Source: Treponema sp.
Lineage (GTDB): Bacteria; Spirochaetota; Spirochaetia; Treponematales; Breznakiellaceae
Reading direction: 5' to 3'
Assembly (NCBI GenBank): GCA_009784775.1
Contig: WQXQ01000006.1
Coordinates: forward strand, 1-43,649
DNA length: 43,649 bases
Part shown: piece by piece, positions 18,316 through 29,300 of the stretch
How positions within the stretch are numbered: the first letter of the stretch is position 1
Layout: each line of letters starts with the position of its first letter
Translations under genes and position numbers: made by a program
Notes under the pieces: model-generated
Told to the model about the DNA's origin: nothing
The model's input: only the letters and a program-made list of their open reading frames with translations
Databases searched by the model: none

Positions 18316-18358
18316 ATCAGTAGATTATCCGTTATCGTAAAAAAGGTCAATTTTACTA

Positions 18359-19210
18359 TTGCATCCAGTCCCGCCGGGTACTAGAATTAATTATGTGGAA
18401 GGAATAATTGCCCTTGAGCGCCAAGTCCGCCCTCCAGTGGTAGATGGACTGTTTTACCCGGAAAATGCAGCAAGTGTTCTGGCATATATGCAGGATATTG
18501 GGCTTGAGCGGGGAAAAGGCGGGCGGGCACAGGCGATTATTGCGCCGCATGGGGCGTGGGAGCTTTCCGGCAGTCTGGCCGGGGCGGCTTTTGCCTCGGC
18601 GGGGGGAAGAACCGGCAGAAAAAGCCCTTCAAGAGTGGTTATTATGGGGCCAATCCACGATAGCCGGGCAGAAGGCCTATTCCTGACCCATTCCCATTCC
18701 TTTCAAACCCCCCTGGGAGACATTCCGGTTGACCACATCGCGTCAGGATGGCTTGAATCGTACAGTTCCCTTTTTCAGGTCGATGATATTCCTCATTTAT
18801 ATGAACATTCTATCGAAGTATTACTGCCGTTTGTCAAATACTATTTCCCCCAGGCCGCCATTGTCCCTGTTTTGATGGGACGGCCGCAAAAAGGTTCGGT
18901 TGCAGTGCTTGCCCAGGCCTTACGCGCGATTTTTGAACCCATTATGGCCAATACCCTGCTGGTTGTTTCCGTTAATTTTGCCACGCACCCCGAAGAATGC
19001 CTGCGGCTTTTTGAAGATGGCGAATACGCCGCATTGTCCCAGGCCCTGCAGGATGGGCGGATTGCAAGCTGCGGCGGCTCCTTGTTTGCCGCCCTATTGC
19101 AAAGCGGTTTGATGCATACCGCGCGCCCCTGTATCGCCTCCGATTCGTTGTTAAGCGCCTGGGGTGAACAGGAAAGAACCGTCTATTACAGCGCTCTGGC
19201 TTTTGAGTAA
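18359..19210 (+). CDS. MEMO1/AmmeMemoRadiSam system protein B family
   Basis: RPPVVDGLFYPENAASVLAYM...AIIAPHGAWELSGSLAGAAF...VVIMGPIH...HSIEVLLPFVKYYFPQAAIVPVLMG. Confidence 0.88.
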   Translation: MHPVPPGTRINYVEGIIALERQVRPPVVDGLFYPENAASVLAYMQDIGLERGKGGRAQAIIAPHGAWELSGSLAGAAFASAGGRTGRKSPSRVVIMGPIHDSRAEGLFLTHSHSFQTPLGDIPVDHIASGWLESYSSLFQVDDIPHLYEHSIEVLLPFVKYYFPQAAIVPVLMGRPQKGSVAVLAQALRAIFEPIMANTLLVVSVNFATHPEECLRLFEDGEYAALSQALQDGRIASCGGSLFAALLQSGLMHTARPCIASDSLLSAWGEQERTVYYSALAFE

Positions 19211-19291
19211 TTGTATCTTTTCTTAAATGTTCGTGTTGGTTTGTGTTGGTTCGTGGTAGAAAAAATGAAGGATACATTCTAAAATACATAA

Positions 19292-20239
19292 ATGTTGTTT
19301 ACTGTCTTGCTATTGATACTGTTCCTGGGTACACCGGTGTTTGCGCAGCATAATCCGGGCGGCAGAAATGTCAATGGCGAATTGGTACTTCGCGCACTCC
19401 AAAAAAGTTTTCCGCATAAAATAGACGCAGTTTCCTTTATTGATAACGATTGGACCATCAGCGCAGGGGGCGAAACTTTTTTTTGGGCAGGAGGCCGGCT
19501 GCTCCCCAAAGCCGAAAAAGACAATGTCGATTCCTATAGCCCTCATATGTTTTACATGATCGCTCCCAAGCTAGCATCGCCGGACACTTTCCCGCCCCAG
19601 TATATTGAAACAATACGTCAGCGAGGCAACAGCGAGGCCCGGCGTGAACGCAGAGACAGTCACCGGGCATTTCAGGGCATTTTGTACGGCGGCCTTAAGC
19701 GTACCGAAATTGAAGCACTCATCGATCAGGTTGATTTTTTGGGTACAAAAATCAGCGTTCACCATGAAATTGTCGAAGCGCTCAGGCGTGTTGAAGCTGC
19801 AATAAAAAAAATGGATGACGCGCAGGCCTTTATTGATTCAATCGGCAGTATTGGCGGATACAGCTGGCGGGAAATTGCGGGAACGCAGCGGATGAGTTAC
19901 CACAGTTGGGGACTGGCAATCGACATTCAGCCGAAACGGCTGGGCGGCAAGGCAATCTACTGGCTGTGGGAGCAGCAGCGTAACAAAGATAATTGGATGC
20001 TTGTCCCTCTGAAAGATCGCTGGATTCCGCCCCTGCCGGTCATTGAGGCATTTGAAAAAGAAGGTTTTGTCTGGGGCGGCAAGTGGCCGTTTTACGACAA
20101 TATGCACTTTGAATACCGCCCTGAACTGCACGAGTTTACCCGCCTTATGGCTGCCGATCCCATTGTAAGCGGCAACGGCCGGGATTTACATCATGTGCAT
20201 CCTACCGCAATGCCGCTACTGCCGCGCCAAAGAGACTAG
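19292..20239 (+). CDS. M15-family (D-Ala-D-Ala carboxypeptidase-like) peptidase, exported
   Basis: SYHSWGLAIDIQP...EAFEKEGFVWGGKWPFYDNMHFEYRPEL. Confidence 0.85.
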   Translation: MLFTVLLLILFLGTPVFAQHNPGGRNVNGELVLRALQKSFPHKIDAVSFIDNDWTISAGGETFFWAGGRLLPKAEKDNVDSYSPHMFYMIAPKLASPDTFPPQYIETIRQRGNSEARRERRDSHRAFQGILYGGLKRTEIEALIDQVDFLGTKISVHHEIVEALRRVEAAIKKMDDAQAFIDSIGSIGGYSWREIAGTQRMSYHSWGLAIDIQPKRLGGKAIYWLWEQQRNKDNWMLVPLKDRWIPPLPVIEAFEKEGFVWGGKWPFYDNMHFEYRPELHEFTRLMAADPIVSGNGRDLHHVHPTAMPLLPRQRD

Positions 20240-21566
20240 CCTGTTCAACCGGGGTAATCACATATGCCCGCGGCCGTTCCTTGACTAACATCATGTGCAG
20301 CCAGGATTCCAGCGCACGGCGCATTCCCTTGTACAATACATAGGTAGTTCCTTCCACGGCAATGCGCACCGGAGCATACGGCTCGCAATCTGCCTGCATA
20401 CGCTCCACAAGGGCGGCCAGTACCGCGGCGGCAAACAGCGCCCCCCGCTCGGTAACAATGGAAATAAGGTACTGTATGGCAGCTAGCGCGTCACCCTCAT
20501 TCGGACCGAATAAGGAGCCGAGCGGGCCTTCTCCGGTAAGCGGGGTGCGGCAAAATTCATTGAGTGTTTTTGTCTCGATTTGGGTCAGTGCAAGGAATTC
20601 TTCGGATTTTTTGAATCGAATGACCTTGTCTTTGACCGCCTGCTTGAGTATGTGCAGATTCAGCGGGCCAAGGTATGCGCCCGATGTGGCTTTTTCCAGC
20701 GCGTAGGTGCCGGGGTTTTTGGTGCCTTGGTCAAATCCCCGATCCAGCGGCCCCTGATACCGCAGATTGAAGGTGCCGGTTTCGCAGACCACAATTTGCG
20801 GGGCAGTTTTTGACTCAAAGCCGATTTTGGGAATGCTTGTTTCGGGGTAAGCGGTATTAAAGCCGGTTCCCAGAATAAAGCCGATTACCGGCCCGCCATC
20901 AACGCCATAGATATTTTTGGAAGGTTCCGTACTGCCGTGTATCGGTATTGCCGCAAGGCCGGAAAGCAAGGTAGCCACCGTATCGTTCAATAGTACGATG
21001 GGGCCATCGTAGGTATACCCTTTGCGGGCTAACGCTTCACGCAGCCCGGCGCCAATCGCCTTTCCAACCACGTCAGGAGCGTCAACTTCCTTGCTGAAAG
21101 AGGTCAGAATGCCATCGGCATTGCTTTGAATTTCCATGGGATACGAAAAAGTAAAGCCAATTCCTTCGATATTGGATGTTGCAGAATTCAAATCAAGCGC
21201 CGGGAGCGCCGCCTCGGCAATGTGGTCAAAAAACTGTTCGGCGTTTACCCTGCCTTTGGTGCCCGGCATGGAGTGTTTTGCCGTTCCTTGCGTTACCGCC
21301 TTGCCGTCCTCGTCAAAATGCACCCGGCTGGCCCGCAAATTGGTTCCCCCCGCATCCAGCGCCAGTACGGCCTTTCCCGGCGGTACTTTTGACACAGGCG
21401 TTATATACGACGGTATCATGGGCAGGCTGGAACTCAGGCCGGCGAGCCCCCGTTCCATATCAACAAGCACTTCTTTTACCAGCGCCATTGGATCCAGACT
21501 GTCGTAATGGAACCCGTAATACCGTGCAAAATCGGAAAGTTCCCGTGGGTTAAAACATGAACGCAT
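20202..21566 (-). CDS. Hexokinase family protein
   Basis: AVLALDAGGTNLRASRVHFDEDG...IGFTFSYPMEIQSNADGILTSFSKEVDAPDVVGKAIGAGLREAL...VLLNDTVATLLSGLA...GFILGTGFNTAYPE. Confidence 0.9.
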   Translation of the reverse strand: MRSCFNPRELSDFARYYGFHYDSLDPMALVKEVLVDMERGLAGLSSSLPMIPSYITPVSKVPPGKAVLALDAGGTNLRASRVHFDEDGKAVTQGTAKHSMPGTKGRVNAEQFFDHIAEAALPALDLNSATSNIEGIGFTFSYPMEIQSNADGILTSFSKEVDAPDVVGKAIGAGLREALARKGYTYDGPIVLLNDTVATLLSGLAAIPIHGSTEPSKNIYGVDGGPVIGFILGTGFNTAYPETSIPKIGFESKTAPQIVVCETGTFNLRYQGPLDRGFDQGTKNPGTYALEKATSGAYLGPLNLHILKQAVKDKVIRFKKSEEFLALTQIETKTLNEFCRTPLTGEGPLGSLFGPNEGDALAAIQYLISIVTERGALFAAAVLAALVERMQADCEPYAPVRIAVEGTTYVLYKGMRRALESWLHMMLVKERPRAYVITPVEQASLFGAAVAALR

Positions 21567-21687
21567 TGCAAGCCTCCTGTGTCATTGTATGCATGGTACC
21601 ATTATTATCAGCAATGTACAACAAGTTTTGGGTTATTGACCTTTTTATTGAAAAATGGCACCATTGTGACCTAGGGAGGAAGAACTC

Positions 21688-22182
21688 ATGTCATCAACAA
21701 AAGTCAAAGTGGCTATCCTGTTTGGATCAAAATCCGATATGCCCACCATGCAAAAGGCCGCCGCCGTTTTTAAGGAATTTGGCGTGTCCTATGCTGCTTT
21801 CGCGGTTTCCGCGCACCGTTCACCGGAACTACTTGCGGAAATTCTCAAAAATCTGGAAGCCGGCGGCACCGATGTGATCATTGCCGGAGCAGGGCTTGCC
21901 GCTCATCTTCCCGGTGTTGTTGCCAGCCAAACGCTGCTTCCGGTAATAGGCGTACCTATTGGTTCCGGCGGTCTGGGCGGATTGGATGCCCTGCTTTCCA
22001 TTGTTCAAATGCCAAAACCGGTTCCGGTTGCGACAGTCGGCGTTGACAATGCGGGCAATGCCGCATACCTTGCCTGCGAGATACTTGCCATTAAGTATCC
22101 CGAAATCAAAGAGACGCTTATCAATTTCAGGAAGAAAACAAAAGAAGAACTTGCAAAAGACGGCGGAGCAGTTGCACTGTAG
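21688..22182 (+). CDS. purE: N5-carboxyaminoimidazole ribonucleotide mutase (PurE)
   Basis: AILFGSKSDMPTMQKAA...SAHRSPELL...GAGLAAHLPGVVASQTLLPVIGVPIGSGGLGGLDALLSIVQMPKPVPVATVG. Confidence 0.95.
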   Translation: MSSTKVKVAILFGSKSDMPTMQKAAAVFKEFGVSYAAFAVSAHRSPELLAEILKNLEAGGTDVIIAGAGLAAHLPGVVASQTLLPVIGVPIGSGGLGGLDALLSIVQMPKPVPVATVGVDNAGNAAYLACEILAIKYPEIKETLINFRKKTKEELAKDGGAVAL

Positions 22183-22189
22183 CGCCAAT

Positions 22190-23617
22190 ATGGATTTTTG
22201 CATAGACTCCGATGATACGCTGCATGAAGAATGCGGCGTTTTTGGGATATTTTGTAATGATGCAGAACAGGATGTCGCCCCGCTGGTCTATTACGGGCTT
22301 TTCTCCCTGCAGCATCGCGGGCAGGAAAGCGCCGGTATAGCGGCAGCAAAAGACAAACATATTGAAATACATAAGGGCATTGGTTTGGTGGGTGAAATAT
22401 TCACTGCAGAAACCTTATCCCACATTAAAGGTTCTGCCGCGGTTGGTCATGTGCGTTATTCGACTAACGACGCCACCAGCCCGGAAAACGCCCAGCCTTT
22501 TGTCAGCCGGTTTAAACTGGGATCCATTGCTGTTGCGCATAACGGAAAACTCACCAATGCCGATGTTGTACGGGAATTGCTGGAAGATGCCGGCATTGGT
22601 TTTGTTTCCTCCAGCGACAGTGAAGTTATCATTAACTTAATTGCAAAAAACTACAAAAAGGGGCTGGAAAAAGCCCTTACCGACACCATTAAATTCATTA
22701 AAGGCTCGTATGCGCTGGTGGTGCTGACCGATGATGCCCTGGTTGGCGCGCGTGATCCAAACGGCATACGTCCCCTGTGCCTTGGCCAGATTGACAATAA
22801 AAACAGCAAGTACAACGGCTGGATTCTTGCAAGCGAATCCTGCGCGATTGAGGCGGCCGGCGGAAAATTGGTCCGTGACATAGAGCCGGGCGAAGTGGTC
22901 ATCATCAACCGTGATCAGGTGCTTTCGTTCAGTTTTAGCGAAAAAACCAGACGGGCGGTTTGCTCTTTTGAATATGTGTATTTTGCCCGCCCCGACAGCG
23001 TTATTGACGGCATTGATGTATACAATTCCCGCATCCGCGCGGGGGAAACCCTGGGCAGGGAATCCGGCGTGGCGGCGGATCTGGTAATTGGGGTTCCCGA
23101 TTCAGGCGTTCCGGCAGCCATGGGGTACGGCAGGGCAACCGGCACCCCCTTTGGCATGGGTATTGTCAAAAACAAGTATATTGGCCGTACCTTTATTGCG
23201 TCCGGGCAGTCGGAGCGGGAAAAGGCTGTTTCACTGAAACATTTTATTATTCGCAGCGAGGTCAGCGGCAAACGGATTGTGCTTATTGATGATTCGATTG
23301 TCCGGGGCACTACCAGCCGGCGTCTGGTTTCGCTGCTGAAAGACGCGGGGGCAAAAGAAGTCCATATTCGCGTCTGTTCGCCGCCGGTGCGGTTCCCCTG
23401 TTATTTTGGCATTGACACCCCGCACCGCAAAGACCTTATCAGCAATGCCGCAAACCCCAATGAGCTTTGTAAATCCCTGGGCGCAGACAGCCTTGCCTTT
23501 ATCAGCGTCAAAGGCCTCCTTGAATCCATTGACGCACACTGCGCCTCAGACACTCCCGGCAGTTGTGGATTCTGTTTGGGCTGCTTTACCGGCGAATATC
23601 CCATTTCCGTCAGCTAA
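22190..23617 (+). CDS. purF: Amidophosphoribosyltransferase
   Basis: ECGVFGIF...YYGLFSLQHRGQESAGIA; PRTase motif RIVLIDDSIVRGTTSRRLV. Start chosen at 22190 because the ORF track extends upstream into purE. Confidence 0.95.
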   Translation: MDFCIDSDDTLHEECGVFGIFCNDAEQDVAPLVYYGLFSLQHRGQESAGIAAAKDKHIEIHKGIGLVGEIFTAETLSHIKGSAAVGHVRYSTNDATSPENAQPFVSRFKLGSIAVAHNGKLTNADVVRELLEDAGIGFVSSSDSEVIINLIAKNYKKGLEKALTDTIKFIKGSYALVVLTDDALVGARDPNGIRPLCLGQIDNKNSKYNGWILASESCAIEAAGGKLVRDIEPGEVVIINRDQVLSFSFSEKTRRAVCSFEYVYFARPDSVIDGIDVYNSRIRAGETLGRESGVAADLVIGVPDSGVPAAMGYGRATGTPFGMGIVKNKYIGRTFIASGQSEREKAVSLKHFIIRSEVSGKRIVLIDDSIVRGTTSRRLVSLLKDAGAKEVHIRVCSPPVRFPCYFGIDTPHRKDLISNAANPNELCKSLGADSLAFISVKGLLESIDAHCASDTPGSCGFCLGCFTGEYPISVS

Positions 23618-23723
23618 AAAGCTGCAAATTTACCGAATTTTTCCGAAATTGTCCCGGTTTTTCTCCTAAATGGTGCAAAATTTCAAATTCTTTCATATGA
23701 AAGTGAAAAAAAGTCAAAAAAAC

Positions 23724-23752
23724 CTGAAAATAAAGAGCATTTGTACTATAAT
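23724..23752 (+). promoter_or_regulatory. Predicted promoter CTGAAA-N17-TATAAT upstream of the lipoprotein operon
   Basis: TATAAT at 23747-23752; -35 at 23724-23729; 17-nt spacing. Confidence 0.4.
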
Positions 23753-23849
23753 GTATGTATATAGTTATAATGGGGAGTTTCCGCCCTTGGGGTGGAATTT
23801 TTCCTCTCTGTGTTTTAGTATGATAAATATAAAGGAAAGTAGGAGCACC

Positions 23850-24323
23850 ATGAAACAGAAGATTTTTATTGCAGTAGTACTATGCTGTGTGGCTGTCAGC
23901 CTTCCTGCAATGGACAACTTATTTATTGGCTTTAGTCCGGAATTAAGCGCCCATACCCGGAGTGGCTTCGCAGTTGGCGGCGGCCTGTTAATCGGCCTTG
24001 ACCTTAGTTCGCAATTTGCGGCAGGCGTTAAACTTGCGTATTTCAGTGATATGGATACCGTAACCTCGCTGGATACCCAGGCTTTTTTCCGGTATAACCT
24101 GCCGTTGCCTGTTAACGGTTTTTTTGCACAGGCAGAGGCCGGCTTGGTGATTTATACCGAGTTTGAAGAAACCTTTCCCGCCGTTGCGGGCGGCCTGGCA
24201 GCTGGTTATCACTTTGATTTTAACGACAAATTGTTTATGGAGGCGGCAGGGCGCTTTGGCTATCCCTATATGTGGGGGGCAGGACTGCTGATAGGGATAC
24301 GAATAGCAGGAGATGAAAAATGA
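23850..24323 (+). CDS. Small exported protein, probable outer-membrane beta-barrel
   Basis: Signal peptide MKQKIFIAVVLCCVAVSLPA; alternating Gly/aromatic strands; RBS aaaggaaagtaggag. Confidence 0.6.
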   Translation: MKQKIFIAVVLCCVAVSLPAMDNLFIGFSPELSAHTRSGFAVGGGLLIGLDLSSQFAAGVKLAYFSDMDTVTSLDTQAFFRYNLPLPVNGFFAQAEAGLVIYTEFEETFPAVAGGLAAGYHFDFNDKLFMEAAGRFGYPYMWGAGLLIGIRIAGDEK

Positions 24324-26311
24324 AAACGATCAAAATAATACTTTTTTCCGCTTTGATTTCCGTTTTTTGTTTGGCGAGTTGTCAAAACCCTTGGGTCACG
24401 TCAATTTTGCCGGACAGGGATGAGAACAAACCAGTACCGGAATTCCCTGTCCTTACACTGTCACCGGCGGTGACCGTTATCGGCCCGGAGGTTGTTGGTT
24501 ACGATGAGGATGATGAGGATCTGGAAAAAACGATAACGATTACCAATAGCGGCAACAGCGCGGCAACGGTAACGGACATTTCGCTTGACGGCGATGATCC
24601 CCATGCATTCGAGCTGGTATTCGACCTGAATGACATAAATCCCATTGCGGCGGCAGGCGGTACCGCAGAATTTACGATAAAACCGGCAGCAGGGCTTGAT
24701 GCCGACACATACACCGCCGTTGTCACCGTAACGTATGATGATGACCGGGAAGCGCACGCCGCTGTAACATTTACCGTGTTACCCGAAACTGTTTTCCCTG
24801 TTACCATACAAATCGACGGCAATGGCACCGTAACCGTAAACTCGGAGCCTGTTGCGCATAGCGAATCCGTCCCCATCGAAATGGAAGCGCAAGTAACCAT
24901 CGAAGCGGCACCCGCCAATGCCGGGCACCAGTTTAAGGAATGGCAGATCATTGATGGCGATGTAATACTTGCAGATCTAACCGAAAACCCCGCGGTATTT
25001 GCAATGCCGGGTGAAGCGGTAACCATTAAGGCAGTGTTTGAAGCGTTAATCCCGAATCTCTCGCTGTCGCCGTCATCAATAGCATTTGGTACCATTTTAT
25101 TCGGCGAAGAGCTGCCTGCGGCAAGAACCATAACGGTTACCAATGACGGCAACGGCGCGGCAACGATAACAAACATTATACTTGGCGGTACTCATTCCGC
25201 CGCATTCGCAGTAAGCGCTGCAGGGACTCCTATTGTTGTTGCGGCGGACGGCGGCACCGAACCCTTTACGGTACGGCCGACAGCGACAGGGGTTGGCTCC
25301 TATAGCGCCACTGTTATCGTGGAATATGATGGCGGCGCGGAAACCAATGCCGTTACGCTTACCTTTACAATCAACGAAATGCCTGTTCCGGAATTGATTC
25401 TGTCACTGGATCCGGAAAACAGCCAAGTAGTGGCATACAACTATGCCGATACCGATATTGAGCCGGTAATCGTAACCATTACCAATGACGGTAACGGCGC
25501 GGCAGCAATTTCCGGCATTGCCATTACCGGCGATACCGCCGCATTTAGCTGGACGCAGGGCGAAGTAGACGCCATTACTGCCATTGCGGCAGGCGGCAGC
25601 GCGGACTTTACGGTACAGCCGGAATTGGGACTTCCTGTCGGCACGTACACCCTCGCCATTACGGTAGACTATGATGATGACGCAGAGGCAGACATAACGA
25701 TTTCCTTTGAAGTAACGTCGGCCGTCCCGAATATTAATTGGTCATTGCTTGATGGCCTGGAAGCGTTCTGCGGACAATTCCTGTCAGATGTAAACCTGCC
25801 GGAAAGAAACAGTACGGGCAGCCCATGGACTCCGGGCGGCTTTAGCTGGATGGTCCTGGATCCGGACGAAATCGAATTCGATGCGGCTGGCGATTTATCG
25901 TTCGGGGTGTTATTTACGCCGGATGATGTAAACTACAATTCTGCGCAAAGAACGGTAACCGTCACCGTTAAGGCGCCGGTAACCGTAACCATAACGTTTG
26001 ATCCCATTGAAGATGTTTTGAAAGACTGGTCGCCGGGATTAACCTATGATGATGAGACAAAAACAATTGCCATTCATCGCAGTACCGGTATAACCATTAA
26101 TCTGACTGATAATAATTACACGGACATACACTGGTCTTTAAGCCCGGGTGATTTTGGCAGTGTGGAAAATGACGGTACGTCTTTTGTGCTTGCTTTTGAC
26201 GATGACTATGATGAGGAAGAGACGTATATCCTGACACTCAGCTTGAAAAGCGGCGGCGTGCCGTATAATCGCACAATTAGAATTTGGGTAACGCCGGAGG
26301 AGACACCATGA
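24320..26311 (+). CDS. Lipoprotein with choice-of-anchor-D-like repeat domains
   Basis: Lipobox FCLASC; repeated TITNSGNSAATVTDISLDGDDPHAFEL..., ITVTNDGNGAATITNIILGGTHSAAFAV..., VTITNDGNGAAAISGIAITGDTAAFSW. Confidence 0.85.
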   Translation: MKTIKIILFSALISVFCLASCQNPWVTSILPDRDENKPVPEFPVLTLSPAVTVIGPEVVGYDEDDEDLEKTITITNSGNSAATVTDISLDGDDPHAFELVFDLNDINPIAAAGGTAEFTIKPAAGLDADTYTAVVTVTYDDDREAHAAVTFTVLPETVFPVTIQIDGNGTVTVNSEPVAHSESVPIEMEAQVTIEAAPANAGHQFKEWQIIDGDVILADLTENPAVFAMPGEAVTIKAVFEALIPNLSLSPSSIAFGTILFGEELPAARTITVTNDGNGAATITNIILGGTHSAAFAVSAAGTPIVVAADGGTEPFTVRPTATGVGSYSATVIVEYDGGAETNAVTLTFTINEMPVPELILSLDPENSQVVAYNYADTDIEPVIVTITNDGNGAAAISGIAITGDTAAFSWTQGEVDAITAIAAGGSADFTVQPELGLPVGTYTLAITVDYDDDAEADITISFEVTSAVPNINWSLLDGLEAFCGQFLSDVNLPERNSTGSPWTPGGFSWMVLDPDEIEFDAAGDLSFGVLFTPDDVNYNSAQRTVTVTVKAPVTVTITFDPIEDVLKDWSPGLTYDDETKTIAIHRSTGITINLTDNNYTDIHWSLSPGDFGSVENDGTSFVLAFDDDYDEEETYILTLSLKSGGVPYNRTIRIWVTPEETP

Positions 26312-29300
26312 GGAGATTAAAAATGAGAAAACCAGCTTTATTCGTTGTTCTTTGTTCTTTGTTCTTTGTCATTGCTTGTCAAAATCCTTTTACCGGCGTG
26401 CCGCAGCAAAAGCAGCAGGCAATACCGGCAGGCATGGGAGCTTTGTCTGTGCAGATTGATACTGCGCGGACTATTGTACCCAATGCGGCATTAGGCAACT
26501 TTAAATTCAAACTTATTTTAGACGAAGAAGAAATATTTGATGATTACTATGCGGTGTTGGAGCGCGAAACTTTTTATCTGGCAGCAGGAGAACAAGATTA
26601 CGAGCTTGTAGTGATTGCATATCTGCCGGTAGCAGGTTTGGGCAGCAGCAGGCCTGTGGCAACAGTGACACGGGAAATAACCATTATTGCAGGCGAAACA
26701 ACCTACATTGCTATCACCATTCCTCTGGTGGCAAATAATACTGCCGGCAAAGGCTTGTTTACGTTTGGCATAACGTTCAATGACCCTTTACCCAGTGCGC
26801 TGCATAATGCCAGTATGACCGTTGAACCCCTGCCCGGTACCGTTGAAGATACGCACACAGTGCATTTTTATCAGAACGGAGCAGAGGTATTGGAGCGTGT
26901 TGCGCTGCTTGATCTTGAATCAGGGTATTATCAGGTAACGTTTAATCTGGAAAAAACCGGACACTTTGAGCCTCTTGTCTGGCAGGAAATATTGCATATC
27001 TATGAAAACATGGTAAGCGATTTTGAGCATTCCTTTTTTGATTCGGATTTTAACGTCACCAAGTACACCATAACATTTTACCGTAATGATGGAACGAACG
27101 GGTGGTATGCGAGACAAACTCGCGCTCATGGCGAAGAGGCAGTCAATATTGCCGTTCCGCCCAGGCCCGGTTATAACTTTGTTGAGGGCAACTGGTTCGA
27201 AAAGGAAGGCGAAAATCTTAAACCTGCACGTTATAATTTTGACGAGCCGGTTGAAAGTAATATTGCCCTATATGCCAAATGGACGCCGATACTTGACGAA
27301 GGTACGGCAGGCATTTCTGTAGGCGGCGATGGAATCCTTAAAATTGGCGCCGTGTTAAACGCGGTGACCAGCACCATTACCGCTGGTGAGGGGGATGTTA
27401 CCAACCTTCCTGGAGCTGGTTTTACGTATGAATGGCGGCGATGGAATATGGCCCGCACCAATTTTACTACAGCTATTCTTGGTACCGATCCAACTTATAC
27501 GGTGACTGGCGCGGATGCAGGCCGGATGATTTCCTGTGTAATCACCCATACAGGTACAGGTGTCATCGTTTACGCAGGTATAGATGGCGATGTTACCGCA
27601 ACAACGGCAATAGTGCCGTATACCATTGTGATTGATCCGATCGTTATCATTAAAGATGAGTTGACCGGGGTTGAAGCAAATGCGCTTGCTGCAGACAAAT
27701 CTTTAGGTCTGGTTGGTGAGATCATAACCTTAACCTATACACTTGCCCGTCCCTCTTTTTACAACGAGATTACCTTTGAATTTGACAATATTGAGTATGT
27801 TGACGAGCTTGGTCCCGGTGTTCCTTTGACTGATGAATTGGAATATACCGTCAGAGCGCTTGATGCTGATCAAAACGGTGAAATTATCATTGTTGCTACA
27901 TTTACCCATACGGATTTGGACATAATACACATTCATTTTGAAAAACCGCAAAGTGAAATTGAACCAATTACTTACGGTGATAATGTGTATACCAATGCGA
28001 TTGTACCTGGTCATCCAGGTTCCGGCACGCTTACGTATTCCAGTAGTAATACCGAAGTTGCTACGGTAAATTCCAGCGGCGTGGTGAGTATATTGAGGGC
28101 AGGTACGGTACACATAAGCGCCGTAAAAGCGGCGGATGCAGTGTACGCACGGGTAAGCGCCTCCTACTCATTAACGATTGATCGCAAGACACTTGCGTGG
28201 GACAATACCGGCACAGTGGCCGATAAAGACTATGATCGCACGACCACTGTTACCGCGGTTACCAAACAGCCGGGTTTGACTGGATTTGTGAACGCCGAAA
28301 CCGTTGATCCGGTTTACGGCACCGTACGATTTGCCGACGCAAATGCGGGAACGAGTGTTGCGGTGATAGCTCAAAGTTACAGTATTGCAAGTGCAGGTCC
28401 TTACGCAGGCAACTATGACCCGCCGGAGAATCCGCCGGTATTTGCCCCTGCAGCAATAAGACCGCTGAGACTTACCTGGAACGCTAACGGTGTAGTAAAC
28501 GATAAAGAATATGACGGCACTGGAAGCGCAAGCGTTCTTACGCAACCAACGCTTGCTGGTATTCTAAGTCCTGATAGTGTTACCAGAGTATACGGCACCG
28601 TAAGCTTTGACGATTCGAATGTTGGCCCAACGGTTGGAATAACCGCGAGCGGCTATGGTATTAACGATGCTTCCGGCAACTATGCTCCGCCGCTCGATCA
28701 GCCGGTATTTGCCGCTGCGCAAATCACGCCCAAGCCGTTAACCATTATCAACGTGGCGCATACCAAAGTGTACGATGGTGATGCAACCATACCCGAAGGT
28801 GTAACCGTTACCCTTATCGGCAACATGGGTACTGACGACATAGATGTAGAATATGATAATATTCCGGCGGCCTATACCGGTAATACAGCGGGAACAAGCA
28901 CCGTTACCGTGAATGCTGCCGATGTAATTCCGCTCCTGAGCGGCGATGATGCCGGTAACTATACGGTAGCGCAGCCCGCTGAGCCTGTTGAAAATACTTT
29001 GGCTGGTATCAGGAGACGGCCGTTGGGAATTACCCCCCCAACCGCGCCTGCCGCATGGACTAAAGTCTATGATGGAAATACCGTATACTCAGGCACTATA
29101 ACAGAAGGTGACTTAACCAACAACACAGTAGCAGGTGACACGATTACCGTCACTGTTGCCAGCGCGAATTTTAATAATGCCAATGTCACGGAAGCAAACG
29201 CTATCACGATTGTATACGCCATTGACAGCGCTTCCGAGGTTAATTACATCAGGCCTGGTAACACTTCCATTAATTCTGGCGTGAGTATTACCCCGGCTGC

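Noticed and set aside
21688-22182. Class II (treponemal AIR carboxylase-type) PurE
   Set aside because: Sequence has SAHRSPE and GAGLAAHLPG motifs typical of class I PurE; not unusual enough to claim otherwise.
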